The notes: generated from the letters alone by a model not told the origin. 58,723 nucleotides of DNA from CAIYRG01 sp964494505 (GCA_964494505.1 CAZBRO010000030.1:1-58723); one strand, 5' to 3'. Positions 40,164 through 48,871 are shown, counted from the stretch's first letter. Numbers and translations: made by a program.

Positions 40164-43100
40164 ATGTCCAAAATGACTCAGAAGCCCGCAGCCGCGAGGT
40201 CCGGCCCGCGGGCTTTGCCGAGGGCCGCTCCCGTCAAACGCAAGGAGGTTAAACGAAACGATTTCCCCGTGGTCGGCCTCGGAGCTTCGGCCGGCGGGCT
40301 GGAAGCATTCATAAAGCTCTTCACCGCTCTTCCCGCCGACAGCGGGATGGCGTTCATCCTCATACAACATCTCGATCCGACACATGAGAGCATGATGGTG
40401 GCGCTCCTCAGCAGCCACACGTCGATGAAGGTCCTGCAAGCCACCGACGGAATGGCGGTCGAGCGCGATCATGTTTATGTCATTCCGCCGCGTGTCTATC
40501 TTTCGATCCAGGACGGTCTGTTGCACCTTTCGGTCCCGCGCGAGCGGCATGGTGCGCGCATGCCGCTGGACTATTTCCTTCGCTCATTGGCGGACGGTTA
40601 TGGCCAGCGAGCCGTTTGCGTGATTCTGTCCGGAACCGGCGCCGATGGAAGTCTCGGGTTGAAGGCCGTCAAAGAAAAGGGCGGTCTGGTCATCGTCCAG
40701 GAGCCGGCAGAGGCCGCATTCGATGGAATGCCTCGCAGCGCCATCCAGACCGGTGCCGCGGACTTCATCCTACCGGTGGAGAAAATCCCCGATGCCCTCA
40801 AAACATATGCAACGCAGTCCGGCTTCAAGAGCACGAGCGGCGGAGGCGCGCCATCGTCATTCTCCCAGACAGGATTGATCGAAATCGTCGATCTCCTGCG
40901 CGCCAGGACGAGTCACGATTTCGCCTTCTACAAACCGGGCACGCTGCTGCGCCGCATGGAGCGGCGAATGGCAATTGCAGGAATCCCCGATAGCGCCCGC
41001 TACATGGAGGTCCTGCGTGGGGATGCAGAGGAAGTCGAACGCCTCGCCAAGGATCTGCTCATCCATGTCACGAGCTTTTTCCGCGACACGGCTGCCTTCG
41101 AGGTCCTCGCCAAATCGGTCATTCCCGATCTTGTGCGTCAAAGAACGTCGGACCAATCCTTGCGCCTTTGGGTACCGGCATGCAGTACCGGAGAAGAAAC
41201 CTATTCCCTGGTCATGCTGGCGCTCGAGGAGATCGCCGCAACCAAGCGCAATCTCAAACTGCAGGTCTTCGCGTCCGACATCGAAGAGGATGCCGTTCAA
41301 TTCGCCCGCAACGGGTTGTATCCGGCATCGATCGAAGCCGAAGTGTCGCCCGGCCGTCTTGCCCGCTTCTTCGTCAAGGACGGCGATGACTACAGGGTCG
41401 CGCCTGAGCTGCGCGAATCGGTTATTTTCACCGTGCAGGACATTCTGGCTGACGCCCCGTTTTCACGGATCGACCTCGTTTCCTGCCGCAATCTCCTGAT
41501 CTATCTGCGCCCGGAGGTGCAGGACAAGGTCCTATCGCTGTTTCATTTTGCGTTGCGCCCGGGCGGCATCCTCTTCCTTGGCGCCGCCGAGAAGATCGGT
41601 AGCGCGGGTGCGCATTTCGAGCCGGTTTCGGATGGACAGCCGATCTATCGCCATCTCGGCCAAAGCCGGCCCGGCGAGGTCATTTTTCCGATCGGTGGCG
41701 GCGACGGCGTTCGCGCCCCCCCCTCGCAAATCGACCGGCCGCCGGCATCGCGACGCGCCAGCATGGGCGAACTTTCGCATAAATTGCTGCTCGAGGCCTA
41801 TGCACCGGCCTCGGTTCTTATCAATCGCCATTGCGAGGGGCTCTATTATTTCGGGGCCACCGACAATTATCTGAAAGTTCCCGCGGGCGATGCCAGCGGA
41901 GACATCCTCTCGATGGCGCGCGAAGGATTGCGCAACAAGCTGAGGACAGCAATCCACCAAGTTGTCCGGGAGCATAAGCGCGCCCTTGTGGTGGGCGCCC
42001 AACTGCGCCGCGAGGGCAGCACCATCGCGGTCAGCATCGACGTCCGGCCGGTGGAGAGCGACGCCGGGCCGATGTATCTCGTCAGTTTCATCGACGAACC
42101 CGAGCTTGCAAAGCGGCCGGAAGCGGCCACCAGATCCGAAGCCAATGCCTCGCAAGTCGCCGAGATCGAGCAGGAACTGGCCGCCACGAGAAAAGAGCTG
42201 CAAACCGCCATTCGCGACCTCGAACTGTCCAACGAGGAGCAGAAGGCGATCAACGAAGAAGCCATGTCGGTGAACGAGGAATTCCAGTCCACCAATGAAG
42301 AACTGGAAACCTCTAAAGAGGAATTGCAATCGCTCAATGAGGAGTTGACCGCCCTCAACAGCCAGCTTCACGAGACCGTCGAACAGCAGCGCACCACCGC
42401 CAATGATTTGCAGAATGTGCTCACCAGCGCCAATGTCGCGACGATCTTCCTCGACGGCAAACTGAACATCCGCTTCTTCACGCCGGCGGTGAAATCGCAT
42501 TTCAGCATCGTCCCCGCCGACGTCGGCCGCCCGCTTTCCGACCTCGCCAGCCGTTCCGACGATAAGGGTCTCCTTGTCGATGCCGCCTCTGTCTTGACGA
42601 ATCTTGCGCCCCTCAACCGCGAGATCAAAAGCGACAAAGGCACGTGGTATACGCGCCGCATCCTGCCCTACCAGGCGAGCGACGATAAATTTGAAGGCGT
42701 GGTCATCACCTTTTCCGATATTTCCGAGCTCAAGGTTGCGGAAAGGGAGATCGAAGCGGCGCGGGCCTATTCCAACAGCATCGTCGAGACCATCCGGCAG
42801 CCCCTCGTGGTGCTGGACGACGAACTTCGGGTGATTTCGGCCAGCCGCGCCTTCTACCAGACGTTCGGCGCCAAACGCGAAGACGCGGTCGGAAAACGCA
42901 TCGGCTCGGCGGGCGCGCTGGCGTTCAACGATCCGGGATTGCGCACATTTCTCGACCGCATTCAAGCCGGAGAGAACAGCATCGAGGATTATGCGGTCGA
43001 ACTCGATCTGCCGCCGCTGCCGGACCAGCGATCCCTCCTTATGGCCGCCCGCGAAATCGCCGGGCCGTCGGCGGGCCGGAAGGTTCTTGTCACCATAGAC

Positions 43101-44948
43101 GATATCACCGAGCGCAAACGCTTGAGCGAAGTCCTCGAGGTCGCCAAACTCCACGCCGAGCAGGCCAATCTCGGCAAGTCGCGCTTTCTCGCCGCCGCCA
43201 GCCACGATTTGCGCCAACCGCTGCAGACCCTCAGCCTGCTGCGCGGAATATTGGCGAAATCGATCAAGGATGAAGACACCCTGGCGCTGATCCGCAAGCT
43301 GGACGAGCCGCTTCAAGCCATGTCCGGCATGTTGAATACGCTGCTCGACATCAACCAATTGGAAGCCGGAATCGTCAATCCCGAGATCGTGGTCTTTCCG
43401 GTCGATGCGCTGCTGGATCGGCTTAAGACCGAGTTCGGCTATCACGCTGGAGCCAAGGACCTCGAATGGCGTGTGGTCGAGAGCAGTCTGCATGTCCGCA
43501 GCGATCCGCGGCTGCTTGAGCAGATGATTCGCAATCTCTTATGGAATTCCGTGAAATATACGCCGCGCGGCAAGATCCTTCTCGGCTGCCGGCGGCGAGG
43601 CGACAAGCTCCGCATCGAAGTCTGGGATACCGGCCTGGGCATCCCGCCGGAACATCTCCAGGCGATCTTCGAAGAGTTCCATCAGGTCGACAATCCTGCG
43701 CGCGAGCGGAGCCTCGGTCTCGGCCTGGGCCTGGCCATCGTGCAACGCATCGGGAATATGCTTGGCCACGCGATCGATGTTCGATCCCGCCCGGGCAAGG
43801 GCTCGGTTTTTGCCGTGGAGGTGCCGCTCGCCTGCGATTCACCGGGAGCCTGGGCCTCGAATGGCGGACAGCCCGCCGAGGATAACGCCGCCACGCCGAG
43901 CACAGTCATGATCGTCGAGGACGATCCGATGGTGCGGGAGATGCTTGAGCTTCTGTTCAAGACGGATGGGCATCGTACGGCGTCGGTCGCGGACGGCCGA
44001 ATGGCGCTCGAACTGATGGCGAGCGCCGCCATGGAGCCTGCCATCGTGATTGCCGACTACAATCTGCCCGGCGGCTTGACCGGACTGCAAACGATCGCGG
44101 CGCTGCGCTCAATTCGCCATCGGGAAATCCCGGCCATCATTCTCACCGGCGATATCTCGACCGGTACGCTGCGCAAGATCGCCAAAGAGCGTTGCGTCCA
44201 TCTCAACAAGCCTGCCAACGCCGAAGAGTTGACCCGTCTGGTCGGAACGATGATCGCCGCGCAGAATCGCCCCGTCGAAATCGCCCCTGTCCAGCCGCCG
44301 AAGGCTCTTGCAATCAAGCCGCCACCCGTCGAACCGAACAACGATGCGTTACTGCCAACGGTTTTCGTGATCGACGACGATGAGGCCTTGCGCGGGACGA
44401 TGCAGCAATTGCTCGTGCTGGATGGACGCAACGTCGAAACCTATTCCAGCTGCGAAACATTCCTGGACAACTATACGCCGTCGCGGAAAGGGTGCCTGAT
44501 CGTCGATGCCAAGATGCAAGGCATGGGAGGACTTGCGCTGCTGGAGTGGCTCAAGAGCGAGCGGAGCGATCTGCCGGCCATCATGATTACGGGCTATGGC
44601 GACGTACAAACGGCCGTCAGAGCCATGAAGGCCGGCGCGGTGGATTTCATCGAGAAGCCGGTGGACCCGGACGAACTGATCGCCAGCATCCAGAACGCGC
44701 TCGACGGGGCCTATGATTCGGGAAAGCGCGCCGCCGGACATGCGGCCGCCGCAAAATGCATCGCGGGCCTGACGCCGCGGGAACATTCGGTCATGGATCT
44801 GGTGCTGGCCGGCCGCCCCAGCAAGAACATCGCCTTCGACCTTGGCATCTCTCAGCGCACGGTCGAGAACCACCGCGCTTCCATCATGAAGAAGACCGGC
44901 TCGAAATCCATTCCCGCGCTCATCCGCCTGGCGTTGGCGGCGGCTTGA
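40164..44948 (+). CDS. CheB-CheR-PAS-histidine kinase-REC-REC-HTH fusion protein
   Basis: A 1594-residue soluble sensor. In order: CheB methylesterase (about 35-230; GASAGG Ser42, QHLDPTHES His69, GTGADGS Asp161, so the triad is intact); CheR methyltransferase (about 235-500; VPACSTGEETYS SAM motif, SCRNLLIYL); a PAS-like region; a long Glu-rich coiled coil (about 670-760); two PAS domains; HisKA (SHDLRQPLQTL, His1014); HATPase (NSVKYTPRG, DTGLGIPPEH, LGLGLGLAIV); REC1 (Asp1298); REC2 (Asp1448, FixJ-like); and a LuxR/FixJ-type HTH (LTPREHSVMDLVLAGRPSKN). No membrane helix is seen, so input is cytoplasmic. A kinase and a DNA-binding output share one chain. Confidence 0.92.
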   Translation: MSKMTQKPAAARSGPRALPRAAPVKRKEVKRNDFPVVGLGASAGGLEAFIKLFTALPADSGMAFILIQHLDPTHESMMVALLSSHTSMKVLQATDGMAVERDHVYVIPPRVYLSIQDGLLHLSVPRERHGARMPLDYFLRSLADGYGQRAVCVILSGTGADGSLGLKAVKEKGGLVIVQEPAEAAFDGMPRSAIQTGAADFILPVEKIPDALKTYATQSGFKSTSGGGAPSSFSQTGLIEIVDLLRARTSHDFAFYKPGTLLRRMERRMAIAGIPDSARYMEVLRGDAEEVERLAKDLLIHVTSFFRDTAAFEVLAKSVIPDLVRQRTSDQSLRLWVPACSTGEETYSLVMLALEEIAATKRNLKLQVFASDIEEDAVQFARNGLYPASIEAEVSPGRLARFFVKDGDDYRVAPELRESVIFTVQDILADAPFSRIDLVSCRNLLIYLRPEVQDKVLSLFHFALRPGGILFLGAAEKIGSAGAHFEPVSDGQPIYRHLGQSRPGEVIFPIGGGDGVRAPPSQIDRPPASRRASMGELSHKLLLEAYAPASVLINRHCEGLYYFGATDNYLKVPAGDASGDILSMAREGLRNKLRTAIHQVVREHKRALVVGAQLRREGSTIAVSIDVRPVESDAGPMYLVSFIDEPELAKRPEAATRSEANASQVAEIEQELAATRKELQTAIRDLELSNEEQKAINEEAMSVNEEFQSTNEELETSKEELQSLNEELTALNSQLHETVEQQRTTANDLQNVLTSANVATIFLDGKLNIRFFTPAVKSHFSIVPADVGRPLSDLASRSDDKGLLVDAASVLTNLAPLNREIKSDKGTWYTRRILPYQASDDKFEGVVITFSDISELKVAEREIEAARAYSNSIVETIRQPLVVLDDELRVISASRAFYQTFGAKREDAVGKRIGSAGALAFNDPGLRTFLDRIQAGENSIEDYAVELDLPPLPDQRSLLMAAREIAGPSAGRKVLVTIDDITERKRLSEVLEVAKLHAEQANLGKSRFLAAASHDLRQPLQTLSLLRGILAKSIKDEDTLALIRKLDEPLQAMSGMLNTLLDINQLEAGIVNPEIVVFPVDALLDRLKTEFGYHAGAKDLEWRVVESSLHVRSDPRLLEQMIRNLLWNSVKYTPRGKILLGCRRRGDKLRIEVWDTGLGIPPEHLQAIFEEFHQVDNPARERSLGLGLGLAIVQRIGNMLGHAIDVRSRPGKGSVFAVEVPLACDSPGAWASNGGQPAEDNAATPSTVMIVEDDPMVREMLELLFKTDGHRTASVADGRMALELMASAAMEPAIVIADYNLPGGLTGLQTIAALRSIRHREIPAIILTGDISTGTLRKIAKERCVHLNKPANAEELTRLVGTMIAAQNRPVEIAPVQPPKALAIKPPPVEPNNDALLPTVFVIDDDEALRGTMQQLLVLDGRNVETYSSCETFLDNYTPSRKGCLIVDAKMQGMGGLALLEWLKSERSDLPAIMITGYGDVQTAVRAMKAGAVDFIEKPVDPDELIASIQNALDGAYDSGKRAAGHAAAAKCIAGLTPREHSVMDLVLAGRPSKNIAFDLGISQRTVENHRASIMKKTGSKSIPALIRLALAAA

Positions 44949-44969
44949 ATCGTCTGGCGGTCATGGGCG

Positions 44970-45626
44970 CTACAGCCCGATCAGGAAATCCGCGCCCTTA
45001 AGGGTGGCCCAGGCCTCAACGCCCGTGATTGCAAGCGAGCCGAGAGACGTTCCCAACGCGACGCAAAGAAACACCCCGTCTTCTTCCAGATACGCGAATG
45101 CCAACAGCATGATCGCCGCGGCGGGTACGATGTTGGTGAAGGGAATCGGTACCAAAAGGGTCGCCGCGAGCACCACCACAATGAGACCGATAAAGCGTTT
45201 GGCAGCCATGAAGGCCGTGGACCATCGCGGCCGGATGATCTTCTCCAACGCCCTCATCGCCGGGATCGAACGATCTATGAGCCGCGCAATCCGGTGCGTG
45301 GGCAACGATCGGGAAGCCAGAAAGTGCGGCAGCGTGATCGCCTCCTGGCCCATCGTCATCTGAAACCCGAGAACGGCAAGCATGATGCCGGCGGGAAACG
45401 ACACTCCTGGAACCATCGCAATCAGCCCCAGGAGAAGCATGACCATGCCGAATGAGTGGCGGCCAAGGCTGCGGAGGAGCCATGCCGGTGTCACGCGTTC
45501 GACGGGAACACCTTTGAGGACCGCGTGGAACAGTTGCGATGTCGGCGTATGCGCAGCGGTCGGCGGACCCGGCGCGCGGCCGGGCAGCGTGAAGGGCGGA
45601 CGCGCGCAGAGCGGGAGATTAAGCAA
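44970..45626 (-). CDS. ExoD-family membrane protein
   Basis: The protein fits the ExoD (exopolysaccharide synthesis) family: an N-terminal cytosolic part, then hydrophobic segments SFGMVMLLLGLIAMVPGVSF, AGIMLAVLGFQMTMGQEAIT, IGLIVVVLAATLLVPIPFTN and AIMLLAFAYLEEDGVFL. ExoD affects exopolysaccharide and alkaline tolerance in rhizobia, with unclear mechanism. No ATG is present before the family core; I use TTG 45626 (GGAAG upstream), which lies beyond the hairpin at 45664-45694. The open frame extends to TTG 45710. Converges with the sensor gene. Confidence 0.75.
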   Translation of the reverse strand: MLNLPLCARPPFTLPGRAPGPPTAAHTPTSQLFHAVLKGVPVERVTPAWLLRSLGRHSFGMVMLLLGLIAMVPGVSFPAGIMLAVLGFQMTMGQEAITLPHFLASRSLPTHRIARLIDRSIPAMRALEKIIRPRWSTAFMAAKRFIGLIVVVLAATLLVPIPFTNIVPAAAIMLLAFAYLEEDGVFLCVALGTSLGSLAITGVEAWATLKGADFLIGL

Positions 45627-45663
45627 GGGTAGCCGCTTCCAACTCCATGGGAGGAGTTGCGTG

Positions 45664-45694
45664 GGCCCCGTCCTCCGCTGGGGAGGACGAGGCC
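45664..45694 (-). terminator. Hairpin after the SYLF gene
   Basis: Arms GGCCCCGTCCTCC (45664-45676) and GGAGGACGAGGCC (45682-45694) pair with one mismatch around a 5-nt loop. It lies 27 nt past the stop of the SYLF gene and before the ExoD start. No U-run follows on minus, so termination is uncertain. Confidence 0.5.
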
Positions 45695-45720
45695 GGTATC
45701 GCAAGTTCAATCGTCTTCGT

Positions 45721-46287
45721 TCAGCGCTTGATCTTGGAAATTTTCGTTCCTTCGATGCTCACGCCGGCCATCAGACCTTCCTGATCGAAGATAAAGGCAT
45801 AGGCATCGTCCTTCAGCGTCGAGGTCGAAAGGTTCTTGGCGACTCCCTCGTTCACAACGACAACGGTCGGCCCGACGCCGATTTCCCAGCCTTCGGACTT
45901 GTTGAGATAGGACTCGGCCGCGTTGCTCATCAGAAACACCACGTAGCCATAGGACTGTGCGCCTGCCTGCAGGCCCCATGATCCGGAAACCGAGTTGTAG
46001 TAATTCACAACTTTGGGACCCTGCTTGAGGACGCCTTCGCCGTAGCTGCCGCCGAACACAAGGCCTGCCTTGATGATTTTCGGAAACACGAGAACCGCCC
46101 GCGCCTGCTTGGAAATCTTCTCGGCCACGGGGTTGGATTTGTAGAGCGTCCTCAGAGCCTGATCGGCATCCTTGTTCAGATCCTCTGCCGTTGCGGCATT
46201 CGCGCTGGCGAATGTGGCTGCCGAGAGGGAAAGCACTGCTGCGCTTGCGAGCATGCAAGCAAAAAGCCTGTGTTTCACATGAGACAT
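45721..46287 (-). CDS. Exported SYLF (Ysc84-like) lipid-binding domain protein
   Basis: The 188-residue protein has a signal peptide (MSHVKHRLFACMLASAAVLS- ending SANAATA) and a SYLF domain: AVLVFPKIIKAGLVFGGSYG, YYNSVSGSWGLQAGAQSYGY and GWEIGVGPTVVVVNEGVAKN are its core blocks. SYLF domains bind phosphoinositides or other lipids; bacterial exported versions are associated with envelope or osmotic stress. AAAAGGAAAACGC lies before ATG 46287. It is divergent from the glycine-zipper gene, with an inverted-repeat element between them. Confidence 0.88.
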   Translation of the reverse strand: MSHVKHRLFACMLASAAVLSLSAATFASANAATAEDLNKDADQALRTLYKSNPVAEKISKQARAVLVFPKIIKAGLVFGGSYGEGVLKQGPKVVNYYNSVSGSWGLQAGAQSYGYVVFLMSNAAESYLNKSEGWEIGVGPTVVVVNEGVAKNLSTSTLKDDAYAFIFDQEGLMAGVSIEGTKISKIKR

Positions 46288-46408
46288 TGCGTTTTCCTTT
46301 TCGTGAAAGATGAACGGGTTTCGGCTTTCGCTCGACCCTGCCAAATCGTAGGGCCCCGGATTGTGGCCTTGGCGCCATCAAGCAGCGGAATCGGCAAGAG
46401 CGGTAGGG

Positions 46409-46499
46409 TCGGGAACTACTCACTTGAGCGCGGGCTCGCGCGAAAAGCGGCATGCCGAGGCGGGTAACCGATCCGGAAAACGCGGTGAGTAGTTTCCGA
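46409..46499. repeat. Inverted-repeat element between SYLF and glycine-zipper genes
   Basis: Arms TCGGGAACTACTCAC (46409-46423) and GTGAGTAGTTTCCGA (46485-46499) are inverted copies with one mismatch. The centre has a GCGGGCTCGCGC palindrome and GGCATGCC. Same family as 39726-39803 and the half site at 38595. It occupies the middle of a 388-nt gap between divergent genes. Confidence 0.7.
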
Positions 46500-46586
46500 T
46501 GCTACCGGCAGATTGCGATCGCCCATATGGATGGCAGCGAGCCAGAACAGAAATGGTTCGCCCGCGACATGCGGCTCGCTCACCTC

Positions 46587-46616
46587 CCTTACTAAAGAGC
46601 GCCTTACTAAAGAGCG
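46587..46616 (+). repeat. 15-bp tandem duplication
   Basis: CCTTACTAAAGAGCG is repeated twice without interruption, about 60 nt upstream of the glycine-zipper gene start. The direct repeat could bind a regulator or be a slippage product. Confidence 0.6.
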
Positions 46617-46675
46617 CCAAGAAGGCAGGTCGAGAGGCGAAACGCACGAACCTACGATCGAACAGAGGTAACACG

Positions 46676-46921
46676 ATGAAAAATATCCCCATCATTCTCC
46701 TTGCGTCCGTCGCATTGTTAACCGCGGCTTGCGGCACAAGACCGGGCGAACGCGCGGTATCCGGCGGCTTGCTCGGCGCGGGTGCAGGCGCTGCGATCGG
46801 CTCGCTCTCCGGCAATGCCGGTGCGGGTGCTGTCATCGGCGGTGTCGCCGGGGCAGCCACAGGCGCTTTGACCGATCCTTGCTCGCTCGATCTCTCCGAG
46901 CGGCCCGCCCGGTGCAGGTAA
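46676..46921 (+). CDS. Glycine-zipper lipoprotein
   Basis: The 81-residue protein has a lipoprotein signal (MKNIPIILLASVALLTAACG; lipobox LTAAC) followed by a glycine-zipper of GxxxG type (GGLLGAGAGAAIGSLSGNAG and GAVIGGVAGAATGAL) and a short polar tail. Small lipoproteins of this kind insert a glycine hairpin into the outer membrane and are often stress-induced. AACAGAGGTAACACG lies before ATG 46676. The DUF6600 gene follows by 51 nt. Confidence 0.82.
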   Translation: MKNIPIILLASVALLTAACGTRPGERAVSGGLLGAGAGAAIGSLSGNAGAGAVIGGVAGAATGALTDPCSLDLSERPARCR

Positions 46922-46972
46922 TCGCGCGCGCAAAGGCAGCCGGTGCGCCGCCGCATCAAAGGAGATAAAATC

Positions 46973-48304
46973 ATGCTTCGCTTCACGGCACATACGCTTC
47001 GCGCGGCTGCCATCGTCGTTCCCGCACTTCTTGCGACATCGATCGCAGGTCCCTCGAGAGCGCAAAGCTACGACGATTTCCACACCCGGCTCGCGCCCTA
47101 TGGGACCTGGAGCAACAACGCGCGTTGGGGCGAAGTCTGGCATCCCACGCGGGTCGATGCGGGTTTCAGGCCGTATTACAATGGGCATTGGGAAGATACC
47201 AACGAGTATGGTTGGCTCTGGGTATCCGATGAGAGTTGGGGCGATGTCCCCTATCATTACGGCCGCTGGGTTTCCGATCCGAGCGAAGGTTGGCTTTGGG
47301 TTCCGGGCTATGTTTGGGGGCCGTCCTGGGTCGTGTGGCGTTCGGGCGGCGGCAATATCGGCTGGTTTCCGATGCCGCCCGGCGACAATTATGACGGCCA
47401 AGGCGCCTATGCCGGCAATTACGACAACGAATACGGCTATCGCGATTGGTACGGCCCGGGCTTTGACAACACCAAGTTTCTATCGCTCTGGGTGTTTGTC
47501 GGCGAGACTCATTTTCGCGACCGGAATTTCCGCGCCTACACGGTGCCGCAGCGCGATTACGGCCGCTTTATCTCGCAAACCAGGGATACGACCAATTACA
47601 CAACGGTCAACAATTATGTCGTCAATCGCAGCGTCGACGCAGCTCGCCTCCAACAGGACACCAAGCAGCGCTTCCAGCCCGTAGCCGCGAGCAAAGTGAT
47701 GGACCGCAATGCGCTGGTGACGCAGGTCTCCGCTGGCCGCCAGGTCGAGCAGCGCGAACGTCAACAGCACCCGATTCCGGTCAACATCAATCCGGCGGAA
47801 CAACGCGGCCGCGCCGCTGTGAATTCAAGCGTGCAGCAGCAGAATGCGAAGCGGACGCCGCAGGACACCGCAAATGGCCCCGGCCGCGCGCCCAATTCCA
47901 ATGGCCTGGCTCAACCCAGTCCACAAGCCGGCCGCGCCGCGGCAGGAGCCCCGGTGGCTCCGGCAGCCGAAGCATCGCGCCAGAACAACCGCGGCCAAGC
48001 CAACCTTAATCCGGCCGAACACGCCGCACCGGTGGCCCACGCACCGCCGCCAAAAGCAAAAGAGGCGGCTCCGGTTCTGTCGGAACGCCGCGAACCGGCC
48101 CCGGCCGCACAGCCGCCTCAACGCGGAGCCCAGGAGCAGAACGGCAAAGTCGTTGCCCAAGAGTCCCGGGCGCCCGCACGAGTTCAAAGAAGCCCTGGCG
48201 CGGACGCGCCCGCGAGGGAGAACAAGCAAGGCGAGACGAAGAGCCCTGAGGAACGCAAACCAGCCGAGGAAAAGAAATCCGGCGGCGGCCGCGGGCAGAA
48301 CTAA
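46973..48304 (+). CDS. Exported DUF6600-type WG-rich protein with disordered tail
   Basis: The 443-residue protein has a signal peptide (MLRFTAHTLRAAAIVVPALL- ending SRAQ), then a Trp/Gly/Tyr-rich domain (about 30-165) with repeats such as YGTWSNNARWGEVWHP, YYNGHWEDTNEYGWLWVS and YGRWVSDPSEGWLWVPGYVW. This matches the DUF6600 pattern found in exported proteins of unknown function. From about residue 250 the tail is Gln/Asn/Pro/Ala/Lys rich and probably disordered (PAEQRGRAAVNSSVQQQNAK). CAAAGGAGATAAAATC is a strong ribosome binding site. Confidence 0.75.
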   Translation: MLRFTAHTLRAAAIVVPALLATSIAGPSRAQSYDDFHTRLAPYGTWSNNARWGEVWHPTRVDAGFRPYYNGHWEDTNEYGWLWVSDESWGDVPYHYGRWVSDPSEGWLWVPGYVWGPSWVVWRSGGGNIGWFPMPPGDNYDGQGAYAGNYDNEYGYRDWYGPGFDNTKFLSLWVFVGETHFRDRNFRAYTVPQRDYGRFISQTRDTTNYTTVNNYVVNRSVDAARLQQDTKQRFQPVAASKVMDRNALVTQVSAGRQVEQRERQQHPIPVNINPAEQRGRAAVNSSVQQQNAKRTPQDTANGPGRAPNSNGLAQPSPQAGRAAAGAPVAPAAEASRQNNRGQANLNPAEHAAPVAHAPPPKAKEAAPVLSERREPAPAAQPPQRGAQEQNGKVVAQESRAPARVQRSPGADAPARENKQGETKSPEERKPAEEKKSGGGRGQN

Positions 48305-48378
48305 ACCCAACGGAAAGGGCGGACCGAACCGGTCACCCTCTTCCTTCACCATCGAATTTCACTCTCAGGAGAAACCCC

Positions 48379-48729
48379 ATGAAGTATTTGATGCCATCCG
48401 CACTGTTGATTCTGTCGCTTGGACTGAGTGCTTGTAATGTGACCACTCCGGCTGCCGTCGCTGGGCCGCCAGGGCGGGCAGGCGCCCAGGGAAATCAAGG
48501 CAATCAAGGAAATTCCGGCGCCACCGGCGCCACCGGAGCCGTTGGAAGTCAGGGTAACACCGGCGACACGGGAGCCACCGGGAATCAGGGCAACACTGGC
48601 AACACCGGCGAGACGGGTTCAACCGGAGCCACGGGAAGCCAGGGCAACACCGGGGACACGGGCGCGACCGGCGAACAGGGAAACCGAGGGCGTACGGGCG
48701 GCACCACCGTTATCGTCCCGAATCGATAA
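48379..48729 (+). CDS. Collagen-like repeat lipoprotein
   Basis: The 116-residue product has a lipoprotein signal (MKYLMPSALLILSLGLSACN) and then about 27 Gly-X-Y triplets (residues 29-110) rich in Gly-Asn-Thr, Gly-Ala-Thr, Gly-Asp-Thr and Gly-Asn-Gln. It starts GPPGRAGAQGNQGNQG and ends GRTGGTTVIVPNR. Bacterial collagen-like proteins form triple helices without hydroxyproline. Being lipid-anchored, this one could form a short stalk at the outer membrane. TCAGGAGAAACCCC precedes ATG 48379. It lies 50 bp outside the mobile element. Confidence 0.88.
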   Translation: MKYLMPSALLILSLGLSACNVTTPAAVAGPPGRAGAQGNQGNQGNSGATGATGAVGSQGNTGDTGATGNQGNTGNTGETGSTGATGSQGNTGDTGATGEQGNRGRTGGTTVIVPNR

Positions 48730-48746
48730 GCCCTGGGGAGTGTTGG

Positions 48747-48768
48747 TCGGCGCTGAGTCGGGCGCCGA
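48747..48768. terminator. Stem-loop beside attL
   Basis: Arms TCGGCGC (48747-48753) and GCGCCGA (48762-48768). It lies between the collagen-like gene and attL. Before integration it would have lain just downstream of the tRNA-Arg 3' end on the minus strand, so it may be the original tRNA terminator as well as that of the collagen-like gene. Confidence 0.45.
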
Positions 48769-48778
48769 TCGGCACGAT

Positions 48779-48827
48779 TATTGGCGCACCCGACAGGATT
48801 CGAACCTGTGACCTCTGCCTTCGGAGG
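48779..48827. repeat. attL: attL: 49-bp duplicate of tRNA-Arg 3' half
   Basis: The 49 bases are identical to 58644-58692 and cover the tRNA-Arg(CCG) sequence from just beyond the 3' CCA back to the anticodon loop. To the right of 48827 the copies diverge. It is a tRNA fragment, not a functional gene. Confidence 0.93.
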
Positions 48828-48840
48828 ACGCGCATTTAAG

Positions 48841-48871
48841 CCAAAAAAGCCCAGTTTATAAGGGTTTTTGG
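48841..48871 (-). terminator. Terminator-like palindrome after integrase
   Basis: On the minus strand CCAAAAACCC-TTATAAACT-GGGCTTTTTTGG. The GC stem is only 3 bp, extended by A-T pairs, and is followed by a T-run. It lies 39 nt past the integrase stop. Confidence 0.45.

Noticed and set aside
41532..43493. 653-residue minus-strand frame inside the CheB/CheR fusion gene
   Set aside because: Antisense to a protein with clear domains; composition reflects the complementary strand only.
46270..46288. parS-like TGTTTCACATGAGACA at the SYLF gene start
   Set aside because: It differs from the consensus at two palindromic positions and coincides with codons of the SYLF start; not counted as parS.
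38595..46499. Reading the GGAAAC motifs as standard EcfG promoters
   Set aside because: No CGTT lies 16-17 bp downstream in the right orientation, and the half site at 38595 points away from its nearest gene.
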